A stretch of DNA of 41,978 nt from Spirochaetota bacterium (GTDB taxonomy: Bacteria > Spirochaetota > UBA4802 > JAFGDQ01): positions 1 through 41,978 of the forward strand of contig JAFGSG010000097.1 in assembly GCA_016934735.1 (NCBI GenBank), read 5' to 3'. Each line of letters starts with the position of its first letter. Position 1 is the stretch's first letter. This document shows positions 15,678 to 24,087 of this stretch, in pieces. A program made the translations under genes and the position numbers. The notes beneath the pieces are model-generated. The model was not told the origin of the DNA, did no database searches, and saw only the letters and a program-made list of their open reading frames with translations.

Positions 15678-16778
15678 ATGATAAGAATCGGATTATTATA
15701 CGGCGGTATGTCGAGCGAGCACGATGTTTCGCTTTGTTCTGCGGCTTCGGTTTACGAAGCTCTTGATAAAGATAAGTACAAAGTAACCGCGATCGGCATA
15801 AACAGGGACGGCAGATGGCATGTGCAGGATCATGCAGAAATAGTCAAAGATAAGGACTTCGGGAAAATTTTAAATTTAAAGAAAACCGGAAAATGGCTTA
15901 TCAATCATTTCAATGATAATCACCGGCTTGTAATATACAATATAGATAACGGAAAGAAAGTTGAGGTTGATTTTATTCTGCCGATTATACACGGTACTAA
16001 TTGCGAAGACGGGAGGCTTCAGGGACTTCTGGAACTCGCCAGTGTGCCTTACGCAGGCGCGGATGTAACAGGCTCTGCTATAGCAATGGATAAAGATGCT
16101 GCGAAAAGGCTGCTGGATCATAGCGGAATACGGGTAGTTCCCTGGCATACAATTATTCATGACAGTTTTATAAATGATCCTGCAGCAATTATCGATAAAA
16201 TTGTTTCGGACTTGAGTTTCCCGTTATTCGTTAAGCCTAATGCTGCCGGATCGTCTATAGGTATTTTAAAGGTCAAAGAAAAAGATAAATTAAAAGAAGC
16301 GATCGAGAACGCCCTGTTGTATGATAATAAAGTCCTTATTGAAAAAGGCATAGACTGCTTCGAGATAGAATGTTCGGTGCTGGGCAATAATAAACCGGAA
16401 TCATCCATAACCGGCCAGATCATTCCGAAACACGAGTTTTATTCTTATGAGGCAAAGTACATTGATCCGCAGGGCGCTGAATTAAAAATTCCGGCTGACA
16501 TAGACGGCAGCATCGCGGAATCAATAAGAAAAACCGCGCTTGACGCTTACAGCGCGCTTTGCTGCAGCGGAATGGCGCGCATTGACTTTTTCTTGGAGAA
16601 AGGCTCTAATAAGTTTTATCTCAATGAAATTAACACTCTCCCGGGTTTTACAAGTATCAGCATGTATCCTAAATTGTGGGAGCATACAGGCCTGCCGTAC
16701 AGCAGCCTTTTAGACAGACTCATTGAACTGGGCTTTGAAGCTCATCAAAACAGAATCAGGCTCAAAACAAAACCATAG
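15678..16778 (+). CDS. ddl: D-alanine--D-alanine ligase
   Basis: This ATP-grasp enzyme joins two D-alanines for peptidoglycan. The opening LLYGGMSSEHDVSL (6-19), the ATP-grasp core and the metal-binding NEINTLPGF near the C-terminus are all present. YSYEAKY is typical of D-Ala-D-Ala rather than D-Ala-D-Lac ligases. The usually strict HGxxGEDG motif reads HGTNCEDG (105-112), with Cys109 in place of the glycine. The length (366) is usual. It lies 21 bp after lysC, and the next gene starts 34 bp downstream. Confidence 0.95.
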   Translation: MIRIGLLYGGMSSEHDVSLCSAASVYEALDKDKYKVTAIGINRDGRWHVQDHAEIVKDKDFGKILNLKKTGKWLINHFNDNHRLVIYNIDNGKKVEVDFILPIIHGTNCEDGRLQGLLELASVPYAGADVTGSAIAMDKDAAKRLLDHSGIRVVPWHTIIHDSFINDPAAIIDKIVSDLSFPLFVKPNAAGSSIGILKVKEKDKLKEAIENALLYDNKVLIEKGIDCFEIECSVLGNNKPESSITGQIIPKHEFYSYEAKYIDPQGAELKIPADIDGSIAESIRKTALDAYSALCCSGMARIDFFLEKGSNKFYLNEINTLPGFTSISMYPKLWEHTGLPYSSLLDRLIELGFEAHQNRIRLKTKP

Positions 16779-16812
16779 CTTTCGTTATTTTGTCCGGGGA
16801 AACCGCTCTGTA

Positions 16813-17484
16813 ATGAAAAAATATAATACAGTTTTATTCGATATGGATGGTGTAATTGTAGATTCAATGCAATGGCATGCGGAATCATGGCAAAAAATTT
16901 TCCGGGAATATAATGTTGATCTGCCGAAAACAGAAATATTTGCAAGAGAAGGGATGTCCGGGCTAGCTTCAATTATTGATATATTTAAGTCCCTGGGACA
17001 TCCTGTGTTTTGTGAAGATGCAATTAAAAAGCTCCAGCTTAAAAAGATCGCTTTGTTTGAGACAAATAAGGTTGGGATATTTCCGGCAGTCCCGGATATG
17101 CTGAAATTTATAAAAAGCAGAAATCTGAAAACCGGATTAGTTACTGGTTCGCTCAGAAGGTCAGTCGATTATATGCTCAAAGACGGGCTGCTTTTATATT
17201 TTGATACTATTGTTACGGTTGATGACATCACCAACGGGAAGCCTCATCCGGAGCCGTACTTAAAAGCAATGAAAGATTTGAAGAGCAAACCAGGTGAAGT
17301 GCTTGTGATAGAAAACGCCCCGCTTGGGATAATTTCCGCGAAAAAGGCCGGTGCAGATTGTTTCGCGATTGAGACCACACTCGACGGGGAATACCTGAAA
17401 GATGCAGATAGAGTTTTTAAAACTCATGAGGATTTGTTTAAATACATGGAAGATAATTTAAATTTATTCGCCGATTATGTTTAG
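16813..17484 (+). CDS. HAD-superfamily hydrolase, beta-phosphoglucomutase-like
   Basis: This is a 223-residue HAD subfamily IA enzyme. The nucleophile motif FDMDGVIVDS has D10 and D12; motif II is VTGS, and motifs III/IV are KPHPEPY and ENAPLGIISAKKAG. The helical cap between them fits phosphatases or mutases acting on small sugar phosphates. The substrate cannot be fixed from sequence. I start it at the ATG at 16813, because the longer frame from 16723 would only read back into ddl. Its 3' end overlaps that of the convergent gmhB-like gene by 21 bp. Confidence 0.85.
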   Translation: MKKYNTVLFDMDGVIVDSMQWHAESWQKIFREYNVDLPKTEIFAREGMSGLASIIDIFKSLGHPVFCEDAIKKLQLKKIALFETNKVGIFPAVPDMLKFIKSRNLKTGLVTGSLRRSVDYMLKDGLLLYFDTIVTVDDITNGKPHPEPYLKAMKDLKSKPGEVLVIENAPLGIISAKKAGADCFAIETTLDGEYLKDADRVFKTHEDLFKYMEDNLNLFADYV

Positions 17485-18003
17485 AATCTCTTCAATCGAT
17501 TCAATTTGTATATACGGTTTTATTTTTTTACCCTCATGGATATAATCGGTTTCCGTTTTTAAATTTTTATGGGCGATAAGTATTGTTTTTAATCCTGCCT
17601 GAGTGCCGTATACAATATCTGTAATTTTATCTCCCACGAAATATGATTTTCTGAAATCTATTTTGTAATGTTCTTTTATAATATCGAAAAAAAGCATTTT
17701 AGGTTTTCTGCACTGGCATCCATGGTCAGGCGCATGCAGGCAGTACATAATATCGTCAATAGTATTGTAGCCTCCTGCCAGGGTTAAAAATTTACTGTTT
17801 ACTTTTCTATATGCTTCCGGCTTAATCAGCCCTCTTCCTATGCCTGATTGATTTGAAATAACAAATATTTTGTATTCCAGCAGTTTTAAATATTTTAAAA
17901 CTTCGGAAGCAGATTGATATAAGTGCATTTCTTTAGGATCACTAATGTATCCTGCCTCATCCAGGTTTAATGTTCCATCTCTGTCGAAAAAGAATGCTTT
18001 CAT
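17464..18003 (-). CDS. gmhB: D-glycero-D-manno-heptose 1,7-bisphosphate 7-phosphatase
   Basis: This HAD subfamily IIIA phosphatase has its nucleophile motif at residues 7-12 (DRDGTL; D7, D9). The GmhB zinc loop CxH...CxC is intact (C88, H90, C96, C98). At 179 residues it is the family length. The enzyme removes the 7-phosphate from heptose bisphosphate in ADP-heptose synthesis, which would supply the GT9 enzyme. The related histidinol-phosphate phosphatase HisB-N shares the fold, so a second role is possible. No clear ribosome site precedes the ATG. Confidence 0.85.
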   Translation of the reverse strand: MKAFFFDRDGTLNLDEAGYISDPKEMHLYQSASEVLKYLKLLEYKIFVISNQSGIGRGLIKPEAYRKVNSKFLTLAGGYNTIDDIMYCLHAPDHGCQCRKPKMLFFDIIKEHYKIDFRKSYFVGDKITDIVYGTQAGLKTILIAHKNLKTETDYIHEGKKIKPYIQIESIEEILNIIGE

Positions 18004-18038
18004 AGAAAAAGGTATCAGGACGAGTCAATGACACGTTC

Positions 18039-18854
18039 TTAAATTAATTTTTGATGAGCTTCGTTAACAACATTTTCAATAGCAATATTCATATTGCTTA
18101 AACAATCAGTTCCGCACTGATCGGCAATGTCAAAATAGAGCAAAAATTCGATATTTCCCGCGGGCCCTTTTATTGGAGAAAAATGAAGACCTTTGAACGC
18201 AATCCCGCATTTAATCAATGATTCAATTACTTTTGCAAGTATATTAATATGATGATATTTATCTGTAACGACTCCTTTTTTATGTTCATCCGGCTTTGCT
18301 TCAAATTGGGGTTTTACAAGAATAATCCCGGATGCCGAGGGGAATATGTTTTTTAATGTATCGAATGTCTTTATAACAGAAATAAACGAAAGATCAATTG
18401 TAATAAATTCTATTCTGTCATTAAAATCATCTTTCTTTAAATTTCTGACATTTGTTCTTTCCTCAAGGATAACTCTCGGATCTGTCCGGAGGTTATGCGC
18501 CAGAAGGCCATACCCGACATCGATAGAATAAACTTTTTTTGCTCCGTTTTTAAGCAGGCAGTCGGTAAATCCCCCGGTAGACGCCCCAATGTCGGCGGCA
18601 GTCTTATTTTTAACCGAAATGTTAAAGTATTTAAGAGCGTGTTCGAGTTTTTCACCGCCCCTGCTCGCGAACCTGCCTCCCGGGCGGGCTACGTGAACCT
18701 CTTCAGTACCGGAAATCGTTCTGTCTGCTTCTCTGACAGTCTCTCCGTTTACTTTAACCCAGCCTGCGATTATTTCTCTTTTTGCCTTTTCAAGAGATTC
18801 ACTAAAACCATTTTTCCATAAATAATTATCAAGCCGGATTTTTTTTTTAATCAT
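18039..18854 (-). CDS. tlyA: TlyA-family rRNA (cytidine-2'-O)-methyltransferase
   Basis: The 271-residue protein has an S4 RNA-binding domain (about 4-65) followed by an FtsJ-like Rossmann methyltransferase. The SAM motif ADIGASTGGFTDCLL is intact. The K-D-K-E catalytic set is visible as K in EKLEHAL, D in ITIDLSF, K in LVKPQFE and E in NIEFLLY. The mycobacterial homologue methylates 16S and 23S rRNA and was first annotated as a haemolysin. It follows dxs by 48 bp on the same strand, a common gene order. Confidence 0.92.
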   Translation of the reverse strand: MIKKKIRLDNYLWKNGFSESLEKAKREIIAGWVKVNGETVREADRTISGTEEVHVARPGGRFASRGGEKLEHALKYFNISVKNKTAADIGASTGGFTDCLLKNGAKKVYSIDVGYGLLAHNLRTDPRVILEERTNVRNLKKDDFNDRIEFITIDLSFISVIKTFDTLKNIFPSASGIILVKPQFEAKPDEHKKGVVTDKYHHINILAKVIESLIKCGIAFKGLHFSPIKGPAGNIEFLLYFDIADQCGTDCLSNMNIAIENVVNEAHQKLI

Positions 18855-18902
18855 TACATATAATGATATGTATTATAAATTTTAATTATATATTATCACT
18901 GA

Positions 18903-20780
18903 TCATTTTTTTTCTTTTACAATCTTTACTATCCTCTGACAAAGAGATTCGGCATCAATATTGTATTTTTTAAAAAGTTCGGCATTCTTGCCGTGGCTTA
19001 TGAACTCATCCGGAAATCCTGCGCTTAATAAATATTTTTTTCTTAAATCGCTATGAATATTCGACAATATATATTCGCCTATACCACCTGATATATAGCC
19101 ATTTTCCAGGGTGATATAGTTCTTTGTGTTCCTGACAAGTTTTTCTATTCCATTTAAGTCAAGAGGCTTAATTGACAGTATATTAACTACCGAACTCCCG
19201 ATTTTTTTTTCTTTTAGAATTTTATTTAATTTTAAAGCAGTTTCAACCATATCACCGACCGCTAAAATTGCAAGATCTTTTCCTTCTGATAATTGTTTAA
19301 TTTTACCAGGTAAAAATTTATTGAATTTATTAAATTCTAAATCCGGGGAATTGGCGCTTCCTCTTGGATACCTGATGGCGATCGGCCCTTTCGTGTAATC
19401 CAGCGCATAATAGAGCATGTCTCTGAGTTCCTCTCCATTGGATGGAGCAAGGAAAATAAAATTAGGGATATTTTTAATTATGCTGATATCGAACAATCCA
19501 TGATGCGTTTCACCATCATCACCCACAATTCCCGCCCTGTCTATAAGGAGTTTAATGGGCATTTTCATAATGCCTATATCATGAATCAGCTGGTCAATGG
19601 CTCTCTGCAGAAAAGTTGAGTAGATCGAAATAAACGGCTTGAGCCCGTTTGAAGCAAGTGCGCCCGCGAATGTAACGGCATGCTGCTCCGCTATTCCTAC
19701 ATCGAATAATCTGCCGCCGGCAGCTTTTTCAAATTCAGAAAGCCCTGTCCCCAGCTTCATCGCTGCAGTTATTGCAACGACTTTTTTATCGATAGTCGAT
19801 ATATGCGCGAGCGTTTTCCCGATTACATCTGAAAAGGAAAGCTGATTTTTATTTATGCAGATCCCGTTTTTTCTGTTAAAAGGACCTATCCCGTGAAATT
19901 TCGGAGGATTGTTTTCGGCAGGCTCATATCCTTTTCCTTTTTTTGTGATTATGTGAAGCAGTTTAGGTCCCGAATTAATATGTTTGATGCGTGAAAGCAT
20001 CTCAATCAACATCTCTATATTATGACCGTCCACAGGCCCGAAGTATCTTATTCCGAGTTCTTCAAAAAGAAGGCCTGGAATAATTACACCCTTAAGCGCT
20101 TCTTCTACTTTGATAAAAAAATCGGATATAGCGTTTCCGTATCTCGGAATTTTTTTTATCCATTCGAATGAACGCTTTCTCATTTTATTATATAACGGAT
20201 CTGTGATCATTTTCATGAGATAACGGCCAAGTGCTCCTACATTCTTTGAGATGGAATGCTCGTTATCGTTCAGGATTATGATCACATCCTTCTTGAGATG
20301 CCCAATCTGGTTTAATGCTTCGAAGGCCATTCCGGCGCCGATTGATCCGTCGCCTATAACGGCTAGTACTTTGTTTTTCCTCTTGAGAAGGTCATTAGCA
20401 ACAGCTTCGCCGATTGCAAGCGACAGGCTGGTGCTGCTGTGTCCTGTACAGTAAGTGTCATAAACGGACTCGCTCGGCTTCGGAAATCCGCTTAAACCGT
20501 TAAGCGTTCTTATAGTCCTGAAAGCATCTTTCCTGCCGGTTATAATTTTATGCGCATAGCATTGGTGTCCGACATCCCATATAATTTTGTCTTTCGGCGT
20601 ATTGAAAACATAATGAAGCGCCAGTGTAAGTTCAACAACTCCAAGCGAGGAAGCTATATGCCCGCCCCTTACGGAAACAACATCGAGCATATAATTTCTT
20701 ATCTCTGCAGCCAATTCGTTAAGCTCTGAAGTGTTAAGTCTTTTAAGATCAGAGGGTTTTTTTATCGATTCGAGCAGCAC
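18903..20780 (-). CDS. dxs: 1-deoxy-D-xylulose-5-phosphate synthase
   Basis: Dxs is a thiamine-diphosphate enzyme that starts the MEP isoprenoid pathway from pyruvate and glyceraldehyde-3-phosphate. The TPP/metal motif GDGSIGAGMAFEALN and the transketolase motif DVGIAEQHAVTFAGALA with its catalytic glutamate are present. I prefer the GTG at 20780, which gives MLLESIKKPSDLKRL, the usual family N-terminus, and 625 residues. The frame is open up to a TTG at 20840, which would add 20 atypical residues without a ribosome site. A long hairpin and a palindromic repeat lie upstream. Confidence 0.95.
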   Translation of the reverse strand: MLLESIKKPSDLKRLNTSELNELAAEIRNYMLDVVSVRGGHIASSLGVVELTLALHYVFNTPKDKIIWDVGHQCYAHKIITGRKDAFRTIRTLNGLSGFPKPSESVYDTYCTGHSSTSLSLAIGEAVANDLLKRKNKVLAVIGDGSIGAGMAFEALNQIGHLKKDVIIILNDNEHSISKNVGALGRYLMKMITDPLYNKMRKRSFEWIKKIPRYGNAISDFFIKVEEALKGVIIPGLLFEELGIRYFGPVDGHNIEMLIEMLSRIKHINSGPKLLHIITKKGKGYEPAENNPPKFHGIGPFNRKNGICINKNQLSFSDVIGKTLAHISTIDKKVVAITAAMKLGTGLSEFEKAAGGRLFDVGIAEQHAVTFAGALASNGLKPFISIYSTFLQRAIDQLIHDIGIMKMPIKLLIDRAGIVGDDGETHHGLFDISIIKNIPNFIFLAPSNGEELRDMLYYALDYTKGPIAIRYPRGSANSPDLEFNKFNKFLPGKIKQLSEGKDLAILAVGDMVETALKLNKILKEKKIGSSVVNILSIKPLDLNGIEKLVRNTKNYITLENGYISGGIGEYILSNIHSDLRKKYLLSAGFPDEFISHGKNAELFKKYNIDAESLCQRIVKIVKEKK

Positions 20781-20846
20781 ATCTTTCTCTGTATAAAAAT
20801 ATTTTTTATGGTTATCTCTAATGATTAAATACTGATGCAACCATTG

Positions 20847-20902
20847 GCCGCATTTTTGACATCCGTGTCAAATGCGGCACCTCCGGAAATACCTCCGGAA
20901 AC
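20847..20902. repeat. Hairpin plus 12-bp direct repeat in the dxs leader
   Basis: GCCGCATTTTTGACA (20847-20861) pairs with TGTCAAATGCGGC (20866-20878) around a TCCG loop, with two unpaired T. Immediately after it lies a 12-base tandem repeat, ACCTCCGGAAAT then ACCTCCGGAAAC (20879-20902). The block is more GC-rich than its surroundings and lies in the 5' leader of dxs. Confidence 0.7.
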
Positions 20903-20914
20903 ATCGTGTTTTTT

Positions 20915-20986
20915 GGAACAAATTGCAGTAAAAATCAGGTTGTTTATTTAATAAAACAATAAAAAACCTGATTTTTATTTGTTCCC
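20915..20986. repeat. Palindromic dispersed repeat, copy 1
   Basis: This is a 72-bp imperfect palindrome. GGAAC (20915-20919) pairs with GTTCC at the far end, AAAAATCAGGTT (20931-20942) pairs with AACCTGATTTTT (20965-20976), and an AT-rich centre lies between. A closely similar element lies at 41896-41968. It lies in the 258-bp intergenic region between dxs and rny, which shows no gene. Confidence 0.75.
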
Positions 20987-21098
20987 TTATTTGAATAGCC
21001 GTACAGCAGTCATTCCGTATAATGCAATGACTGAGATTTATCAGGTGTTTTGAGATTTCTCCTTTAGATAGAAATAGCATAAAATATCAACAAGTAAA

Positions 21099-22634
21099 TT
21101 ATCTGGCATAATCAATTATTCTGGTTTCCCTGATCAGTGTAACTTTGACAATTCCCGGATATTTTAACTCAGATTCAATTTTTTTTGCTATATCCCGCGC
21201 CATGACTTCGGCTTTTTCGTCATTTACCAATTGATTTTCCACCATTACCCTTATTTCGCGGCCTGCCTGAATAGCGAAACATTTTTCAACGCCTTTAAAG
21301 CTTGCAGCAATAGACTCAAGATTTTCAAGACGTTTGACGTAAGTATTGATGGATTCTCTTCTTGCGCCGGGCCTTGAAGCGGAGATCGTGTCCGCAACCT
21401 GAATAAGAATTGCTTCAAAAGATTCCGCTTCTCTGTCATTATGATGTGAGGCAATTATATTTTCAATCTGTTTGTTTTCGCCGAATTTTCTTGCCATTTC
21501 TGCTCCGACAATTGCATGCGCGCCTTCACCTTCGGCATCCAGGCCCTTGCCTATATCATGGAGCAGACCGGCTCTTTTTGCAATTTGAACATCGAGATCC
21601 ATTTCACTTGCCATTATTCCGGCAAGGTTTGCAACTTCTCTGCTGTGAGAAAGGACGTTCTGTCCATAGCTTGTCCTGTATTTTAATTTGCCGAGAGCAA
21701 AAAGCGCATCCCTCGATAGTCCGGGAATACCAAGTTCGAATGCAGCTTTTTCTCCTTCTTCGAGCATATTTTTTTCAATCTCGCCTGTTATTTTTTTTAC
21801 CACTTCTTCAATTATGGCAGGATGAATACGGCCGTCCTGAATAAGCCTTTCGAGCGAGAGCTTTGCAATCTCTCTTCTTACAGGATCAAATCCGGATATA
21901 ACAACCACTTCCGGCGTGTCATCAATGATCATGTCAACGCCTGTAAGGTTTTCCAGCGTTCTGATATTCCTGCCTTCGCGGCCTATTATTCTGCCTTTCA
22001 TATCATCAGAAGGCAGTGTAACAGTAGTGATAGTGCTTTCGGAAGTGAAATCTGAAGCGCTTCTCTGAATAGCGGAGAGAACTATCTCTCTGGCTTTTCT
22101 TTCAGCTGTTATTTTTGTTTCTTCTTCAATTTTGTTAATTAGTTTTTGGGCATCGAATTTAATTTCATTTTCCAGACTGCTTAGAAGCAGTTTTTTTGCT
22201 TCTTTGGAAGTTAAGTTTGAAATTCTTTCCAGCTCTTTTCTGTGTCTTTCGAATTCCCTGCGTAATTCTTCTTCTCTTTCCTGATTTTCCTGCTCTCTTA
22301 ACTGTAATATTTTTTCTTTTCTTTTTGTCTGTTCTTCTCTTTTATCGATTGATTCTTCTTTCTGACTGAACTTTTTCTCAATATTCTGAAGTTCCTGCCG
22401 TCTGTCCCGCATTTCTTTTTCAAATAAATTTCTTTCGCGAAGCATCTGGTCTTTTGCTTCAATTAAAAGCTCTTTTCTTTTCGCTTCTGCGTCTCTTACG
22501 GCTTCTTCAACAATTTTCTGGGATCTTGTTTCGGCAGAAGTTAATTTTATTTTTCCAATATATGCTTTTAAAAAATATCCAAAAGTTCCTATAATAGGGA
22601 GAGCCAAAATCAGGAGTGTAGTTTTTATGTCCAT
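21099..22634 (-). CDS. rny: Ribonuclease Y
   Basis: This is a membrane-anchored endoribonuclease that starts mRNA decay. The order is an N-terminal transmembrane helix (about 6-24), a long Glu/Lys/Arg-rich coiled coil (about 30-195), a KH domain with GREGRNIRTLE (about 200-290), and an HD domain with HSREVANLAG and LLHDIGKG. A typical C-terminal region ends in RIIDYAR. I choose the ATG at 22634, preceded by AAGGAGAGG, rather than the frame opening at 22661. It then has 511 residues, the family size. A GC-rich structured leader lies just upstream. Confidence 0.95.
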   Translation of the reverse strand: MDIKTTLLILALPIIGTFGYFLKAYIGKIKLTSAETRSQKIVEEAVRDAEAKRKELLIEAKDQMLRERNLFEKEMRDRRQELQNIEKKFSQKEESIDKREEQTKRKEKILQLREQENQEREEELRREFERHRKELERISNLTSKEAKKLLLSSLENEIKFDAQKLINKIEEETKITAERKAREIVLSAIQRSASDFTSESTITTVTLPSDDMKGRIIGREGRNIRTLENLTGVDMIIDDTPEVVVISGFDPVRREIAKLSLERLIQDGRIHPAIIEEVVKKITGEIEKNMLEEGEKAAFELGIPGLSRDALFALGKLKYRTSYGQNVLSHSREVANLAGIMASEMDLDVQIAKRAGLLHDIGKGLDAEGEGAHAIVGAEMARKFGENKQIENIIASHHNDREAESFEAILIQVADTISASRPGARRESINTYVKRLENLESIAASFKGVEKCFAIQAGREIRVMVENQLVNDEKAEVMARDIAKKIESELKYPGIVKVTLIRETRIIDYAR

Positions 22635-22667
22635 AACACCTCTCCTTTGTCTTTTTTTCAAAAAACG

Positions 22668-22713
22668 ATGCGTAAAGATTAACGCTCCACGCCGGAAGCG
22701 GGGTAATACGCAT
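22668..22713 (-). promoter_or_regulatory. Structured leader upstream of rny
   Basis: On the minus strand, ATGCGTA and TACGCAT close a 46-base element. Inside it a second hairpin, CGCT(T)CC with GGAGCG around GGCGT, can form. It lies 33 bp before the rny start codon and is clearly more GC-rich than its surroundings. It may fold in the rny mRNA leader; no known RNA family is recognised. Confidence 0.4.
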
Positions 22714-22746
22714 AGTTTTCACTAGTTGTAAATTAAAATGATTATT

Positions 22747-23226
22747 TTAGCTGGAAAACTTTTCGATTAATTTTTGTTTAACGAATTGGGGAACAACTGA
22801 GGTTATATCGCCGCCATATGATGCGACTTCCTTTACCATGCTTGAGGATATGAAAGAATGCTCACTTCTGGATAATAAAAATATTGTTTCAGTTTCCGGA
22901 GCTAATTTTCTGTTCATTATTGAAACAGCATATTCATAATCTATGTCCATTCTGTTTCTTATTCCTTTTGCAATAAAATTTACGTTTCTTTCCTTGCAAA
23001 AGTCAGCCAGTAACCCGTTAAAAGTAACAATTTCTATATTATTCATAGAAGTACAACTGTGTCTTATCATTTCTAATCTTTCTTCAATGCTGAATAAAGG
23101 TTTTTTTGATATATTCAGAGCTGCTGCAATAATTAATTTATCACAAATATTCCTGGCTCTTTCAATTATATCCAAATGCCCTAGTGTCAATGGATCGAAA
23201 GATCCAGGGTAAATTCCAATTCGCAT
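22747..23226 (-). CDS. coaD: Phosphopantetheine adenylyltransferase
   Basis: CoaD transfers AMP from ATP to 4'-phosphopantetheine, the penultimate step of coenzyme A synthesis. The nucleotidyltransferase motif GSFDPLTLGH (8-17), the KGIRNRMDIDYE segment and the SSSMVKEVASYGG region near the end are all present. The 159-residue length is normal. Another CoA gene, coaX, lies about 0.9 kb away on the same strand. The ~160 bp upstream towards the NlpC gene contains nothing recognisable. Confidence 0.95.
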   Translation of the reverse strand: MRIGIYPGSFDPLTLGHLDIIERARNICDKLIIAAALNISKKPLFSIEERLEMIRHSCTSMNNIEIVTFNGLLADFCKERNVNFIAKGIRNRMDIDYEYAVSIMNRKLAPETETIFLLSRSEHSFISSSMVKEVASYGGDITSVVPQFVKQKLIEKFSS

Positions 23227-23384
23227 AATGTATTAACCGCTGTTTTCCGAATTATATAGAAATCGTCAGAAATAAATTATTCTGTCAAGTAATAAAATTA
23301 AACAGCAATATAACTGAATTATTTGTGCAAAATATTACACATTTCATTTTTTCAGGGGAAAATTATTTTTATGATAACTTGTAA

Positions 23385-23864
23385 TTATCTAAAATACGTT
23401 GCTGCGCCGGCATAACGTTTTTTCCAGTAAGGAGTGCTTATGCTCGCATACGACACGTTTTTCCCTGAACTGGGGGAATGAATGAAATTTTTATCGCCTG
23501 TATAAATTCCTACGTGAGATATTTTATTGCCTTTAATAATAAAAAAAACGAGATCGCCCGGTTTTGCGTATTTTAAGGTAATTTTTTTGCCTGAATAAAA
23601 TTGTGATAAGGCCTTTCTTGGCAGATTAAATCCGTTTTTTTTATATACATACATGGTAAACCCGGAACAATCGAAGCCATCGGGCGTACTGCCTTTGCTT
23701 TGATAATCGGTGCCTATGCAGCTTTTTGCTGTATTTACGATTTCTTCTCTTTTATCCTCTGAAAAAATCAATTGTCTTGTTTTGATATTCCCGGGAGGAA
23801 CGCAGGATGCTTGATATAGGATGATGACAGCGGATAATATAAATAAATAATAGTGCTTTATCAT
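23385..23864 (-). CDS. NlpC/P60 cell-wall endopeptidase lipoprotein
   Basis: The 159-residue product is predicted to be a lipoprotein (residues 1-20 hydrophobic, attachment at C21 in YQASC, a relaxed spirochaetal-type lipobox). A C-terminal NlpC/P60 domain follows. The catalytic cysteine is C66 in DGFDCSGF and the histidine lies in ISHVGIYTG. Such enzymes cut the D-Glu-to-diamino-acid bond in peptidoglycan stems. I start it at the ATG at 23864. The open frame runs on to a TTG at 23924, but that would bury the signal peptide. Neither start has a good ribosome site. Three DnaA-box-like sites lie about 190 bp upstream. Confidence 0.88.
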   Translation of the reverse strand: MIKHYYLFILSAVIILYQASCVPPGNIKTRQLIFSEDKREEIVNTAKSCIGTDYQSKGSTPDGFDCSGFTMYVYKKNGFNLPRKALSQFYSGKKITLKYAKPGDLVFFIIKGNKISHVGIYTGDKNFIHSPSSGKNVSYASISTPYWKKRYAGAATYFR

Positions 23865-24046
23865 ATTTTTAATATAACTTGTATTTAATAATACTATATA
23901 TCGTAAAATTTGGTATGAAATCAAAAATTTATATTTATATTGTAAAGATTTTAAGAAATTAGCAGATTTTTTAAAATAAACTATAAATTATTGGAACAAT
24001 GTCAATTAATAAAAAAATAGTTAAAATTATGAAATTATCGATTTTT

Positions 24047-24076
24047 TGTGAATTATGTGAATAATATTGTGGATAA
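24047..24076 (-). promoter_or_regulatory. Cluster of three DnaA-box-like 9-mers
   Basis: Three same-direction 9-mers start at 24047 (TGTGAATTA, one mismatch), 24056 (TGTGAATAA) and 24068 (TGTGGATAA). Read on the minus strand the last two are TTATTCACA and TTATCCACA, perfect matches to the DnaA-box consensus TTATNCACA. They lie in a 223-bp, very AT-rich gap between coaX and the NlpC gene that otherwise shows no feature. This could be a DnaA titration or regulatory site, or part of an origin. Confidence 0.5.
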
Positions 24077-24087
24077 GTGTTAGTATT

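Noticed and set aside
20868-21080. 70-residue open frame on the minus strand between dxs and rny
   Set aside because: It covers the palindromic repeat and the direct repeat, has a low-complexity Cys/Arg-rich end, and no ribosome site.
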